A stretch of DNA of 64,000 nt from Shimia ponticola. Its GTDB lineage: Bacteria; Pseudomonadota; Alphaproteobacteria; Rhodobacterales; Rhodobacteraceae. Of this stretch, positions 25,283 to 34,131 are shown piece by piece (the stretch's first letter is position 1; every line of letters begins with the position of its first letter). The stretch lies in contig NZ_VCDK01000005.1 of NCBI RefSeq assembly GCF_007995215.1, positions 186,001-250,000 of the forward strand, written 5' to 3'. The notes under the pieces were generated by a model. The model worked only from the letters and a program-made list of their open reading frames with translations. It was not told the origin of the DNA and ran no database searches. A program made the translations under genes and the position numbers.

Positions 25283-26803
25283 TCAAACAAACAAGAAATC
25301 ATCAATGCTCATCGAGCTTGCGACGATGTCATCAAGCGTGATGGTGAAAGTCAGATCCTTGAATTCGCTGCCCACCAGCCCGGCTTCGCTGCTCACGGTC
25401 AGCACGGTGTCATTGCCAACCTGTTGTGCGGCGATGGTGATGTCGCTGCTTGATGCGTTGCCGAAATTCGCGCGGTGATCGAGGACGGAATCGCTGCCGT
25501 CTTTGGCCCCGCCCACAAGGAACAGCGTCACCGAGTCCCGGCTGAGCAGGAGTTCCGACAAGACAAGAAGGTCTTCGCCTTGGGTGAAGTCAGTGACCAG
25601 ATCCCCGTCATTGGCAAGTGTGAAGACAAAGCTGTCCGCGCCGCTGCCGCCGGTCAGGGTGTCAAAGCCTTCGCCGCCGGTCAGGGTGTCATCGTTTGCA
25701 CCGCCGTCCAATTCATCGTCGCCGCCTTCACCGTTGAGCGTGTCGTCGCCGCTATCGCCATTGATGCGGTCAGCGTTTTCACCAGCTGTGATGTCGTCAT
25801 CGCCGCCGCCGGCATTGATATCGCCCTGCACCTCACCGGTGTTGATAAACGTATCACTCGAATTCGACAGGTTAAGATTGCCGAGAATCTCGCCTTCGTT
25901 GATACCCGCGCCCACACCTGATCCGAGGTTTACGTCGTCGCCGAGGGTGCCACGGTTGACAAAGCTGCTGACGCTGACAGTCCCGGTAATGGTGCCGCTG
26001 ATAAACCCTTCGTTGGTCAACGCGTTCGTGCCGCCACCGAAATCGATGCTGCCAAAAATGTTGCCGGTGTTGATGACCGTGTCGTTGAAATTCGCTAGAT
26101 CGAGGAACCCGAAAATGTCGCCTGAATTCTCAATCGTGGCAGCGCCCGCGATGTCGAGTTCACCACGAATGTTGCCCGTATTTTCAATCGTCGTCGTAGA
26201 CGCAGCGTTGCGGATCCAGATGGCACGGACCCCACCTGACAGCATGTCGCCGGAGTTAAACAGATCGACCGTTGCACCAAAAACTTCGACCACGGCCTGA
26301 TTCCCGGTGGTCTGCATCATCCCGGAATTGGTGATGTTCCAGTCAGTGATATCCGAAGAAAAGGACTCAAGAAGAGCCTGGCTGCTTTGCGAATAGCTCA
26401 GGATGGAGCCGGTGTTCACAAAGTTCACAGCCCCCATATACCCAGCGAACAGGAACGCCTCTTCTACGGTGATCGTCCCCGCATTCGAGAAAATAAGCGG
26501 AATGACCTGATTGTTTGAGTCCCCGACCAGCACAATGCCGTCACCGTTTGTCAGAATTGTCGAGGTCGCGGCGACCGTGATGTTCACTTCGGCGGTGCCA
26601 GTGATCGTTTCGCTGAGGATGTCTTCGTTGGCGTAGATGTCGCCCGCGATGCCGAGGTAGACCGACCCCATAGCCAGATCGCTAAATTCAAACGCGGCCA
26701 GCCCGGATGACAGGAGATCTACTCCATCAACAACAAAGACTTCGTCATCCGGATTGACCACATAAGGTACGGTTTGGTCGGAAGTGATAAATTCAACAGC
26801 CAT
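25283..26803 (-). CDS. RTX-type calcium-binding protein 3 with beta-helix-like N-terminal repeats
   Basis: 506 residues, AGGGGGAA ahead of the ATG. Residues about 100-320 carry degenerate repeats of the form (I/F)xNxGxIxG (IENTGNIRGELD, IENSGDIFGFLD, VINTGNIFGSID, FINTGEVQGDIN), typical of right-handed beta-helices in secreted adhesins and autotransporters. A compact RTX block follows at about 325-392 (GDSGDDTLNGEGGDDELDGG). The C-terminal domain ends in MSIDDFLFV, resembling uncleaved type I secretion signals. It is convergent with RTX protein 2 and faces away from the hybrid kinase at 27058. Function unknown; a surface or matrix protein is the best guess. Confidence 0.82.
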   Translation of the reverse strand: MAVEFITSDQTVPYVVNPDDEVFVVDGVDLLSSGLAAFEFSDLAMGSVYLGIAGDIYANEDILSETITGTAEVNITVAATSTILTNGDGIVLVGDSNNQVIPLIFSNAGTITVEEAFLFAGYMGAVNFVNTGSILSYSQSSQALLESFSSDITDWNITNSGMMQTTGNQAVVEVFGATVDLFNSGDMLSGGVRAIWIRNAASTTTIENTGNIRGELDIAGAATIENSGDIFGFLDLANFNDTVINTGNIFGSIDFGGGTNALTNEGFISGTITGTVSVSSFVNRGTLGDDVNLGSGVGAGINEGEILGNLNLSNSSDTFINTGEVQGDINAGGGDDDITAGENADRINGDSGDDTLNGEGGDDELDGGANDDTLTGGEGFDTLTGGSGADSFVFTLANDGDLVTDFTQGEDLLVLSELLLSRDSVTLFLVGGAKDGSDSVLDHRANFGNASSSDITIAAQQVGNDTVLTVSSEAGLVGSEFKDLTFTITLDDIVASSMSIDDFLFV

Positions 26804-27057
26804 GTTTTCCCCCTAATACGCCAGGGCAAAATCAGAACGCCCCACCCAACAGACAGTCTGTTTGCAAATCGCCTGTATGACAAGTCAGGTAAACATGGCC
26901 ATTTTCAGCCATGGATTGAAATGCCGTAACCAACAAACCGCTTAGGGTGTTGACGATCCTGAAATCAGCGAACGCGCCCCCTTTTCAGCTATCAAACGAA
27001 TTGAAAACCTTGGAAAAAGCTGGAGGCATGGCTTCCGCATGGTACACTTGGGCGCAG
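26804..27057. other. Divergent promoter region of RTX gene 3 and the hybrid kinase
   Basis: 254 bp with no gene. Features seen: a 13-bp palindrome ACAGACAGTCTGT (about 26850-26862) immediately followed by GTTTGCAAAT, which recalls the TTTGCAAA core of the dyad at 20921. In-frame GTG (26947) and ATG (27028) codons could extend the kinase N-terminus. Confidence 0.4.
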
Positions 27058-30000
27058 ATGACGACCTTACTTTTTTGCTCCATCAGGCGAGCGGCGTTCT
27101 CGCTTCTGTTTGTGGCTTTGGGCCTCGCCGCTCACGCACAAAACCAATCGCCTGAACCTCTTCTCGTTCCGTTCACGCCCCGTCCCCCGTTGATGGAGTT
27201 CAACGCGGCAGGCGAGCGAAGTGGCTTCTTCGTTGAACTCGCCAAAGAAATCTCCGCGGAGATTGGAGTGGAAGTAAGGTTCCGTGACTACGCGTCTCCT
27301 CCCGAAGTGATTGCCGCTCAGATTTCTGGAGAGACACAGCTCTTCGCCGGAAGCTCTCGGCACAGTCAACTCCGCGACACCACGCTTTTTTCCATTCCGG
27401 TTGCCCAAGAAGAATTGAGGCTGACAGTCCTGTCGGAACGCGCAGACGAATTTGGTCCTGATGCTTTTGAAGGAAAGCGGATCGGGCACGTCAAATCCAT
27501 GCTGGGATACGGTGGAGAAGCTCTTTTTGATCGGAACACGCCGATTGAATTTCCAACCACTGAAGCTGCCGTGATGGGCTTGCTGCTTGGGCAAGTCGAC
27601 ATACTGCTGATACCGAACACCGTTGTCTATGACATTGCACGAAGAGCGGGCGCTGATGGGCGTATTCGATTTGTGGGTGAGCCCCTGAAAACAACGGATC
27701 GGATGGTGTCGCTTCACAACAGCCGGGCGGACCTGTTGCCCGCCATCAATCGCGCCATTACGCGGATTGAATTTGATGGACGGCTAGAGGCACTTCGTCA
27801 GCGCTATAGTCTGTTCGTGCCGCCGCCCGCACCTGACGTGCTCAGCGTGGCAATTGCTCACTCCCCACCTTTTGGCATTTTAGAGGACGGCAAACCTCCC
27901 TCAGGTTTTTCTGCAGAAGTGATCCGCGATCTGATGGAGCGCGCGGGCCTAGAGTTTGCATTCGTGGAATTGACGCTAGAGGGCTATTTCGAAGCATTCC
28001 GGTTAAAGCGTCACGACATCATTCCTGCTGTGCTCGCGTCGGACGAGGCACGCGCGCTCTATGATCTAACCGACACCATCGATTTGAACCCGCTGGCGGT
28101 TCTAACCCGAGAAAACGGCAGCTTTCAGAGTCTGGATGATCTGCGCTCCGCGCGAGTTGGCGCGCTTGAAGATACCGTCATTGCGTTGCGAGAAAGCGAT
28201 TTGACGTTCAACGAAGCGATCAGTTTCGCTGACTACGGGCAATTGGACGCAGCTTTGGCCGGGGGCGAGATCGACGCGATCATCGAAGTTGAATCTGCGC
28301 TGGAGGCCGAAGGACTGACGACAAAATACCTGTCTCTCGGTTCGCCGGGATTTGCCTTGGAAAACGCAATTGCTCTACGTCCCGGCCTTGGTTTTGCCCG
28401 AGAACGGCTGAATGCCGTCATCCCCGGATACCTCCTATCCGACGATTACCTGGCACTCCGCGAGACGTATTTTGGTGAGCCGGTCTATTGGACGGACGAG
28501 CGAATTCACAATCTTCTTATGCTGGTTGGCGGTGGCTTCCTTTTGGGCATGGGTTCAATTCTGGGTCTTTGGTACCGGAGCCGGGCTTTGAAAGTGGCCC
28601 GCAACCAATCCATCAGTGCGAAGGAAGAGCTGGAAACGATCTTCAACGCAGCGACGAGCGGCATTGTCGGTCTTGATGCAGAAGGCGCTGTTGTCCGGAT
28701 CAATGCGCAGGGGCGCGCCTTGTTGGGGCAATCGGGCCCTGTGCCATTTTTCCTGCCCGACCATGTCCGCTTTATCGACATCGAGACCCTTAAACAGACG
28801 GACAAGAGCAATCATCCCTTCTCACGGGCAGTCGCGGGTCAAGAGCTTGATGCGGAGGTCTGTCTTCTTGATCTTGGCGAGGGAAAAAACCATCGCCGCT
28901 ATGTCCGTATCTCAAGTGCACCGTCCGCAGATGCGATTGACGGCGTCGTCGCTGTTGTCGTGTTGGACGATGTCTCGAACGAGGAGCGTAATCGCCGGGT
29001 CATCGAGCGTAAGGGCCGCCTAGACGCCCTTGGCCAGCTGACCGGCGGAATTGCGCACGACTTCAACAATCTCTTGGCGGCACAGCTCATGGCCGTTGAG
29101 GGAGCCACGGAAACCTCGGACGCGTCGACCCGTGCCGAGATGCTACAGATGACGACGGACTCGATCCTACGGGGCCGCTCTTTGACAACGCGACTGCTGT
29201 CCTTCGCCCGCCAGCAACCGGGTCTCGCGACATCCAGAAACACCGCTGAAATCCTCTCTGATTTCGAAAAACTTGTGCGCCCGCTGCTGGAAAAGAACGT
29301 CGCAATCGAGATCGACAAGGTCGACAAAGACCTCTTTCAGTTCTGCGACCCGACACAGCTTGAAACTGCCCTGATGAACTGTGTTCTGAACAGTCGCGAC
29401 GCCATCCTTGCTGCAGGCAAGGGCTCAACGATCAGGCTCTCTGCACGGTCCGTCGATGGCAAGAGCGTTGGAATCGATCCGCCCGCCGATGTAGCCCCCT
29501 ATCAACAAGCCCGCTTTATCGAGTTCTCGATCACCGACGACGGTCCTGGCATGGATGAAGAGACACTGGCCAGATGCACGGACCCGTTCTTCACCACGAA
29601 AGAGACGCATTCGGGGACCGGTCTGGGGCTGGCCATGGTCTTTGGCTTTGCGCGTCAAAGTGACGGCGACCTGCGGATCTACTCGGAAGAAGGGACTGGA
29701 ACGACCGTTCAACTCCTCATCCCGAGAGGGACCGATCAGGGCCAAAAGGAAAAGCCCGTCGCACTTGAGCGTGTGCCCATGGGCCATGGCGAAACAATTC
29801 TCGTGGCCGAGGATGAGCCCCTGCTGTTGCGCTTGGTAAAGACGGCGCTGGAGGACCTCTCTTACAAGGTTGTTACGGCTGATAACGGCGACGAGGCATT
29901 TGCCCTTGTTCAATCAGGGCTGTCCTTTGATCTTTTGCTGACTGACGTGATGATGCCCGGTGAGCTTGGCGGTTTCGATCTGGCAAGAAAGTTGCGAGAG

Positions 30001-30147
30001 ATCGCACCAGACAAACCCGTGATCTACATGTCCGGCTACACAGGCTTTACCTCCGCTGAAATGGGAACTGTCAAAACACCGCTTATCCAGAAGCCTGCGA
30101 CAAAGGCAGAGATTGCGAAGGTCTTGGAAGAGACACTCAGAGGCTGA
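27058..30147 (+). CDS. Hybrid sensor histidine kinase with two periplasmic solute-binding domains
   Basis: 1029 residues from the ATG at 27058, chosen because it yields a clean signal peptide (RRAAFSLLFVALGLAAHA). The frame extends upstream to 26947. Order: two bacterial extracellular solute-binding (SBP_bac_3-like) domains (about 30-265 and 268-485), one membrane helix (486-508), a PAS-like linker (520-620), HisKA with H667 in GGIAHDFNN, an ATPase domain (DDGPGMDEE, GTGLGLAMV) and a C-terminal receiver with D963 in LLTDVMMPG. It should sense a small ligand, perhaps an amino acid, in the periplasm. No dedicated output regulator is adjacent. Confidence 0.9.
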   Translation: MTTLLFCSIRRAAFSLLFVALGLAAHAQNQSPEPLLVPFTPRPPLMEFNAAGERSGFFVELAKEISAEIGVEVRFRDYASPPEVIAAQISGETQLFAGSSRHSQLRDTTLFSIPVAQEELRLTVLSERADEFGPDAFEGKRIGHVKSMLGYGGEALFDRNTPIEFPTTEAAVMGLLLGQVDILLIPNTVVYDIARRAGADGRIRFVGEPLKTTDRMVSLHNSRADLLPAINRAITRIEFDGRLEALRQRYSLFVPPPAPDVLSVAIAHSPPFGILEDGKPPSGFSAEVIRDLMERAGLEFAFVELTLEGYFEAFRLKRHDIIPAVLASDEARALYDLTDTIDLNPLAVLTRENGSFQSLDDLRSARVGALEDTVIALRESDLTFNEAISFADYGQLDAALAGGEIDAIIEVESALEAEGLTTKYLSLGSPGFALENAIALRPGLGFARERLNAVIPGYLLSDDYLALRETYFGEPVYWTDERIHNLLMLVGGGFLLGMGSILGLWYRSRALKVARNQSISAKEELETIFNAATSGIVGLDAEGAVVRINAQGRALLGQSGPVPFFLPDHVRFIDIETLKQTDKSNHPFSRAVAGQELDAEVCLLDLGEGKNHRRYVRISSAPSADAIDGVVAVVVLDDVSNEERNRRVIERKGRLDALGQLTGGIAHDFNNLLAAQLMAVEGATETSDASTRAEMLQMTTDSILRGRSLTTRLLSFARQQPGLATSRNTAEILSDFEKLVRPLLEKNVAIEIDKVDKDLFQFCDPTQLETALMNCVLNSRDAILAAGKGSTIRLSARSVDGKSVGIDPPADVAPYQQARFIEFSITDDGPGMDEETLARCTDPFFTTKETHSGTGLGLAMVFGFARQSDGDLRIYSEEGTGTTVQLLIPRGTDQGQKEKPVALERVPMGHGETILVAEDEPLLLRLVKTALEDLSYKVVTADNGDEAFALVQSGLSFDLLLTDVMMPGELGGFDLARKLREIAPDKPVIYMSGYTGFTSAEMGTVKTPLIQKPATKAEIAKVLEETLRG

Positions 30148-30189
30148 GCCGCCGGTGATTTGATCCGATGGCGCGAATGCCCGGCGTGG

Positions 30190-30516
30190 CTAATTAAGCT
30201 GAAAATGCAGTGGGTATGCCCCGTCCTGAAAAGGACCAAACAGATCACCAATATCCGGGTGATCCACAGGCTCACCCGAGTAATCAGCGATCAGGTTCTG
30301 CTCGGACACATAAGCCACGTAGTAGCTTTGGTCGTTTTCGGCCAAGAGGTGATAGAACGGCTGTTCGCGCCGAGGACGGCTATCCTCGGGGATGGCGTCG
30401 TACCATTCCTCGGTGTTCGAGAACTCAGGGTCCACATCAAAGACAACCCCGCGAAACGGGTGTTTTTTGTGCCGAACCACTTGTCCCAAGTGGTATTTGG
30501 CGCGTTGTTTCAACAT
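30190..30516 (-). CDS. hspQ: Heat shock protein HspQ (YccV-like)
   Basis: 108 residues. The hemimethylated-DNA-binding/YccV fold is recognisable by KYHLGQVVRHKKHPFRGVVFDVDPEF, then EQPFYHLLAEND and YVAYVSEQNL. In enterobacteria HspQ promotes degradation by Lon and modulates DnaA stability. It is convergent with the hybrid kinase (42-bp gap) and divergent from the AEC transporter. Length matches the family (about 105 residues). Confidence 0.92.
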   Translation of the reverse strand: MLKQRAKYHLGQVVRHKKHPFRGVVFDVDPEFSNTEEWYDAIPEDSRPRREQPFYHLLAENDQSYYVAYVSEQNLIADYSGEPVDHPDIGDLFGPFQDGAYPLHFQLN

Positions 30517-30599
30517 AGCGTTGCCCTTCCAACGCGCTTACTACGCAATCAGAGACCCAAGTGTCGATGATTCTTCCCAAAAACCCAAGGAAACAGTGT

Positions 30600-31481
30600 G
30601 TGAACCTCGCCCTGACAGTGCTTGAGATTGTGACGCCGGTCTTTGCGCTGGCTGGGATCGGATTTTTGTGGGTCAAAGCCGGGTTCGAGTACAGGGTAGA
30701 GTTTGTCACGCGGCTGTCGATGACGTTGGCGGTGCCGGTCCTGATCTTTGTCGCGCTGGTCGAAACCGAGGTGACCGCGCAGGTGTTGACGCAGATCAGC
30801 CTGGCGTCGGTTGTGGCATATGCGGGTGTTACATTGGCCTGTTGGGTGGCCGTTTGGCTGACGGGGCTGAACCGGCGGACCTATCTGGCTCCGATGATCA
30901 TGGCGAATACGGGCAATATCGGTTTGCCGCTCGCGCTCTTTGCGTTTGGCGAGACTGGGCTTGGCTTGGCCGTCGTCGTGTTTGCGATCATGGCGATCTA
31001 TTCCTTTACCTTCGGGGTCTGGCTGGTGGCGGACACGTCCAATCCGCTCACCGTGATCAAAGAGCCAATGGTAGGTGCAACGGTCCTTGGTGCTCTGTTT
31101 CTGTGGCAGGGGTGGGAACCGCCAGCGGTGGTCATGAACACCCTTGGGCTGATCTCGCAGCTGGCCATTCCGCTCATGCTGATCACGCTAGGCGTCGCGG
31201 TGGCGCGGCTGGCTCCGGGGAACCTCACCCGGGCGGTGTGGGTGTCGCTATTAAAGGCTGCGATTTGTGTTGGGATCGCGTGGGTCGTTGGGCGTTGGTT
31301 TGAATTGCCGCCGGTCGCTTTTGGTGTTCTGGTGCTTCAGCTTGGGACGCCCGTGGCCGTCACGAATTACCTTCTGGCCGAAAAATACGGGGCAGATAGC
31401 AACGCAGTGGCAGGTTTGGTCGTGGTTTCAACCCTGCTGTCTGTTGCGCTGCTTCCGCTAATTCTTGCCGCAGTGCTTTGA
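30600..31481 (+). CDS. AEC family transporter
   Basis: 293 residues from a GTG at 30600 with AAGGAAA upstream; an ATG/GTG start near 30561-30567 would add about 12 hydrophilic residues. It has ten hydrophobic segments arranged in two halves and the mid-protein motif MANTGNIGLPLALFAFGE, the signature of auxin-efflux/malonate carrier (AEC) transporters. Substrates of bacterial AEC proteins are mostly organic acids; none can be assigned. Divergent from hspQ, and 78 bp before the lytic transglycosylase gene. Confidence 0.88.
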   Translation: MNLALTVLEIVTPVFALAGIGFLWVKAGFEYRVEFVTRLSMTLAVPVLIFVALVETEVTAQVLTQISLASVVAYAGVTLACWVAVWLTGLNRRTYLAPMIMANTGNIGLPLALFAFGETGLGLAVVVFAIMAIYSFTFGVWLVADTSNPLTVIKEPMVGATVLGALFLWQGWEPPAVVMNTLGLISQLAIPLMLITLGVAVARLAPGNLTRAVWVSLLKAAICVGIAWVVGRWFELPPVAFGVLVLQLGTPVAVTNYLLAEKYGADSNAVAGLVVVSTLLSVALLPLILAAVL

Positions 31482-31559
31482 TCCGGCGAAAACGTGATTT
31501 CCTGCAGGCCGTGTTTCGGGTAAGATCAGGCCAATAAAACAAGAAATGGCGAGTGAGGC

Positions 31560-32150
31560 ATGAGCAGAGCTATCTTCGCCCTGATCCTGATTACGCTGGT
31601 GGCCGCATGCGGTCGCCCCGGTGGGTCTGGGCGCGCCCCGAACGATTTGGACAACGCGTGTTCCATTGTGAACCAGCGGTCCGGCTATTTGTCGGCCTTC
31701 AAGGCGACCGAACGCAAATACGGCGTGCCGGTCGCTGTTCAGATGGCGACAATCTATCAGGAATCCAAGTTCATCTCGAACGCGCGGACCCCGTTCCGCT
31801 ATACGTTGGGTGTCATTCCCACGGGACGCCAATCCAGTGCCTTTGGCTATGCGCAGGCGCTGGATGGAACATGGGAAGAATATCAGCGGCTTGAGAACAA
31901 GCGCCGCGCACGGCGTGACAACATCCGCGACGCGACCGAGTTTATGGGCTGGTACATGGTGCAGTCCAACCGCGAGCTTGGCATTCCCCTCTCAGACGCA
32001 ACCAATCAGTATTTGGCCTATCATGAAGGCCGCACCGGCTACCGACGCGGGACGTATCGGTCGAAAGCATGGTTGATGCGCGTGGCACGGGAAGTGGGCG
32101 ACCGGTCGGTGATGTACCACAATCAGCTCAAGCGCTGCCGCAAGGTTTAA
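31560..32150 (+). CDS. Lytic transglycosylase-like lipoprotein
   Basis: 196 residues. Lipobox LVAAC with lipidated C17, so it is anchored to a membrane facing the periplasm. The SLT-type core has the catalytic glutamate E68 in ATIYQESKF, followed by SSAFGYAQALDGTWEEY and YLAYHEGRTGYRRG, as in transglycosylase lipoproteins of this group. It would cleave peptidoglycan glycan strands. A palindrome (32157-32183) follows directly and separates it from convergent lolA. Confidence 0.88.
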   Translation: MSRAIFALILITLVAACGRPGGSGRAPNDLDNACSIVNQRSGYLSAFKATERKYGVPVAVQMATIYQESKFISNARTPFRYTLGVIPTGRQSSAFGYAQALDGTWEEYQRLENKRRARRDNIRDATEFMGWYMVQSNRELGIPLSDATNQYLAYHEGRTGYRRGTYRSKAWLMRVAREVGDRSVMYHNQLKRCRKV

Positions 32151-32156
32151 GGGAAA

Positions 32157-32183
32157 GCAGCCCCGGACTTGATCCGGGGCTGC
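32157..32183. repeat. Palindromic intergenic repeat, copy 4 (likely bidirectional terminator)
   Basis: GCAGCCCCGGA, loop CTTGA, TCCGGGGCTGC: perfect 11-bp stem between the convergent transglycosylase and lolA stops. Same core CCGGACTTGATCCGG as the copy at 7755, with an extended stem. Confidence 0.65.
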
Positions 32184-32199
32184 ACCTATCAAAAGGGCC

Positions 32200-32814
32200 T
32201 TAGTTCGCCCAATCGCGCATCTCGGCGCGGATGTTGAACAGGCGTTCCGGCACGCGCCCCCCGATTTGCAGATCGCCAAGGATCACGGTCGTTGATCCGC
32301 CCTGCCCGTCATTGATGACCCATTGGCGCAGCTGCACCGGGTTGCCGGTAAAGACGAGGTCGATCGAGCCGTATTCCGGATTTTCAGGGTCCTGCGCACG
32401 CACCTTTGTGGTGGGACCATCAACGGTATGGCCTGTCACCATATTGGCGCGACCCAGATTGACGTTATCCGCGAGAATGATGCTCAGCGGTGTTTCGCGC
32501 AGCGGATACCGCGTGGGTTCATCGCTCCGCGCATCAAAGACCGCCAATTGACCGCCCCCGGCGATCACCATCGTTTTCTCTGGTGGCGCGTATTCGAAAC
32601 GAACGCGACCGGGCCTCTTGATGTAGATCGTCCCCGTGGAAACGGACCCATCCGCGTTGACTTGAGTAAAGGCGCCTTGGGCCGTTTGCAGGCCATTCAG
32701 ATACTGGCTCAGTGTTCCAAGCGGCAGCTTTTGCGCAAAAGCCATAGATGGCAAAGTCGCGGCTAAACCCACTGCAAAGGCACTGGCCATAACGGAGCGG
32801 CGCGTTAAATCCAT
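32200..32814 (-). CDS. lolA: Outer-membrane lipoprotein carrier LolA
   Basis: 204 residues from the ATG at 32814 (GAGG upstream), giving a signal peptide with an RR pair (LTRRSVMASAFAVGLAATLPSMAFA). The mature part has LolA features: FTQVNADGSVSTGTIYIKRPGRVRFEY, then LADNVNLGRA and RQWVINDGQGGSTTVIL. It shuttles lipoproteins across the periplasm to the outer membrane. In related genomes lolA usually follows ftsK; here a sensor kinase gene lies between them on the opposite strand. Confidence 0.93.
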   Translation of the reverse strand: MDLTRRSVMASAFAVGLAATLPSMAFAQKLPLGTLSQYLNGLQTAQGAFTQVNADGSVSTGTIYIKRPGRVRFEYAPPEKTMVIAGGGQLAVFDARSDEPTRYPLRETPLSIILADNVNLGRANMVTGHTVDGPTTKVRAQDPENPEYGSIDLVFTGNPVQLRQWVINDGQGGSTTVILGDLQIGGRVPERLFNIRAEMRDWAN

Positions 32815-32885
32815 GGTCAACCTCATCGTTTTGATGAAACCCATGTAGTGGCTTCGCATTCAGGACCCAAGTGATATGCGATATC

Positions 32886-32926
32886 GTCAACATCAGTTGA
32901 CACTCATTTTTATGAGGTAAGTTGAC
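32886..32926. promoter_or_regulatory. GTTGAC repeat cluster upstream of the GAF sensor kinase
   Basis: A perfect inverted repeat GTCAAC-ATCA-GTTGAC (32886-32901) plus a third GTTGAC at 32921-32926, 25 bp after the second. It is located between divergent lolA and the kinase gene at 32968. Could be an operator or overlapping -35 elements (both include TTGACA). Confidence 0.45.
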
Positions 32927-32967
32927 AAATTTTTTGGTAGAGAGGTCGGAATCGGGGGCGCGATCGT

Positions 32968-34107
32968 ATGGACAAGACGAAAGAAGGCCAATTTGATCAC
33001 GACCTAGGCAAGGTACAGGATGCCGAACGGCTGACTGCTTTGCAAAAAACCGGACTCTTGGACTCTGCTCCCGAACGGGAGTTTGATCGCACCACACGGA
33101 TCGCGACCCGCGCACTGGGCGTTCCTGTTTCACTGGTCTCCTTGGTCGACGAAGACCGTCAATTCTTTAAGTCGCAGGTCGGCCTGTCCGGATTAGCCGA
33201 AAAACGGCGTCAAACGGGTTTGTCGCAATCGTTTTGCAAACACGTCGTGGCAATGGACACTCCCCTGATTGTCGAAGATGCACGCGACCATCCGATCGTG
33301 CGCGAGAACGAGGCCATCACGGCGCTGAGTGTCGTTGGGTATGCGGGCATTCCAATTCACGCACCAGATGGCCATGCAATCGGGTCTTTCTGTGCGATCA
33401 CGCCCGAACCTCACAATTGGTCCGATGACGACATAGCGGTTTTGAAAGATCTCGCTTCGATGATCGAAACGGAACTGCGTCTGCGTCATGAGGCCTGGCA
33501 AAGACAGCTATTGATGCAGGAAATGTCCCATCGGTTGGGCAACCTGTTCACGCTGGCCGCTGGCATGGTTTCGCTGACATCGCGCACAACCGCGACCAAA
33601 GAGGACATGACCAATGTTCTACGCGGGCGTCTGACGGCGCTGTCCAAAGCACACAACATGATCCTGCCAGACTTATCGCTGGACCAATCCTCACCGAAAT
33701 CCGCCGGGCTTGCCCAACTTGTTGCAACAATTACCGAGCCGCACCTGTCATCCAAAGAACGGTTGACCATCGATGGGCAGGCCATGACGGTCACCTCTGC
33801 CGCCACGCAGGCCTTTGCGCTTGTACTTCATGAACTGGCGACGAATGCGGCCAAATATGGTGCCCTATCAGCGGGTGAGGGCTGGCTTGAAGTGTCTTGG
33901 AATACGGTTGGTCACAACCTCGTTCTGGACTGGACCGAACAGGGCGGCCCAAAGATCACCGGCTTACCAGAGCGGCGCGGTTTTGGCTCGCAATTGATCG
34001 ATATGACGGTGCAGAGCGACCTTGGCGGCAGTCTTGAGACTGAATGGCTGCCAAACGGCCTACACGTGCGTCTAACGGTTCCGCTTGATCGGGTCGCAGC
34101 GGCGTAG
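32968..34107 (+). CDS. GAF domain HWE/HisKA_2-type sensor histidine kinase
   Basis: 379 residues. GAF domain about 30-170 (VSLVSLVDEDRQFFKSQVGL, AGIPIHAPDGHAIGSFCAI). Then H188 in QEMSHRLGNLF, the H-R-x-x-N phosphoacceptor motif of the HWE/HisKA_2 class, and an ATPase domain with LVLHELATNAAKYGALS and GFGSQLI. No membrane segment, so it is cytosolic. Such kinases in alphaproteobacteria often feed the general stress response or light/redox signalling, but no PhyR or response regulator is adjacent. It sits between ftsK (convergent) and lolA (divergent), splitting a usually contiguous pair. Confidence 0.88.
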   Translation: MDKTKEGQFDHDLGKVQDAERLTALQKTGLLDSAPEREFDRTTRIATRALGVPVSLVSLVDEDRQFFKSQVGLSGLAEKRRQTGLSQSFCKHVVAMDTPLIVEDARDHPIVRENEAITALSVVGYAGIPIHAPDGHAIGSFCAITPEPHNWSDDDIAVLKDLASMIETELRLRHEAWQRQLLMQEMSHRLGNLFTLAAGMVSLTSRTTATKEDMTNVLRGRLTALSKAHNMILPDLSLDQSSPKSAGLAQLVATITEPHLSSKERLTIDGQAMTVTSAATQAFALVLHELATNAAKYGALSAGEGWLEVSWNTVGHNLVLDWTEQGGPKITGLPERRGFGSQLIDMTVQSDLGGSLETEWLPNGLHVRLTVPLDRVAAA

Positions 34108-34131
34108 GGCCGCGACCCGACAGGATTTCCA

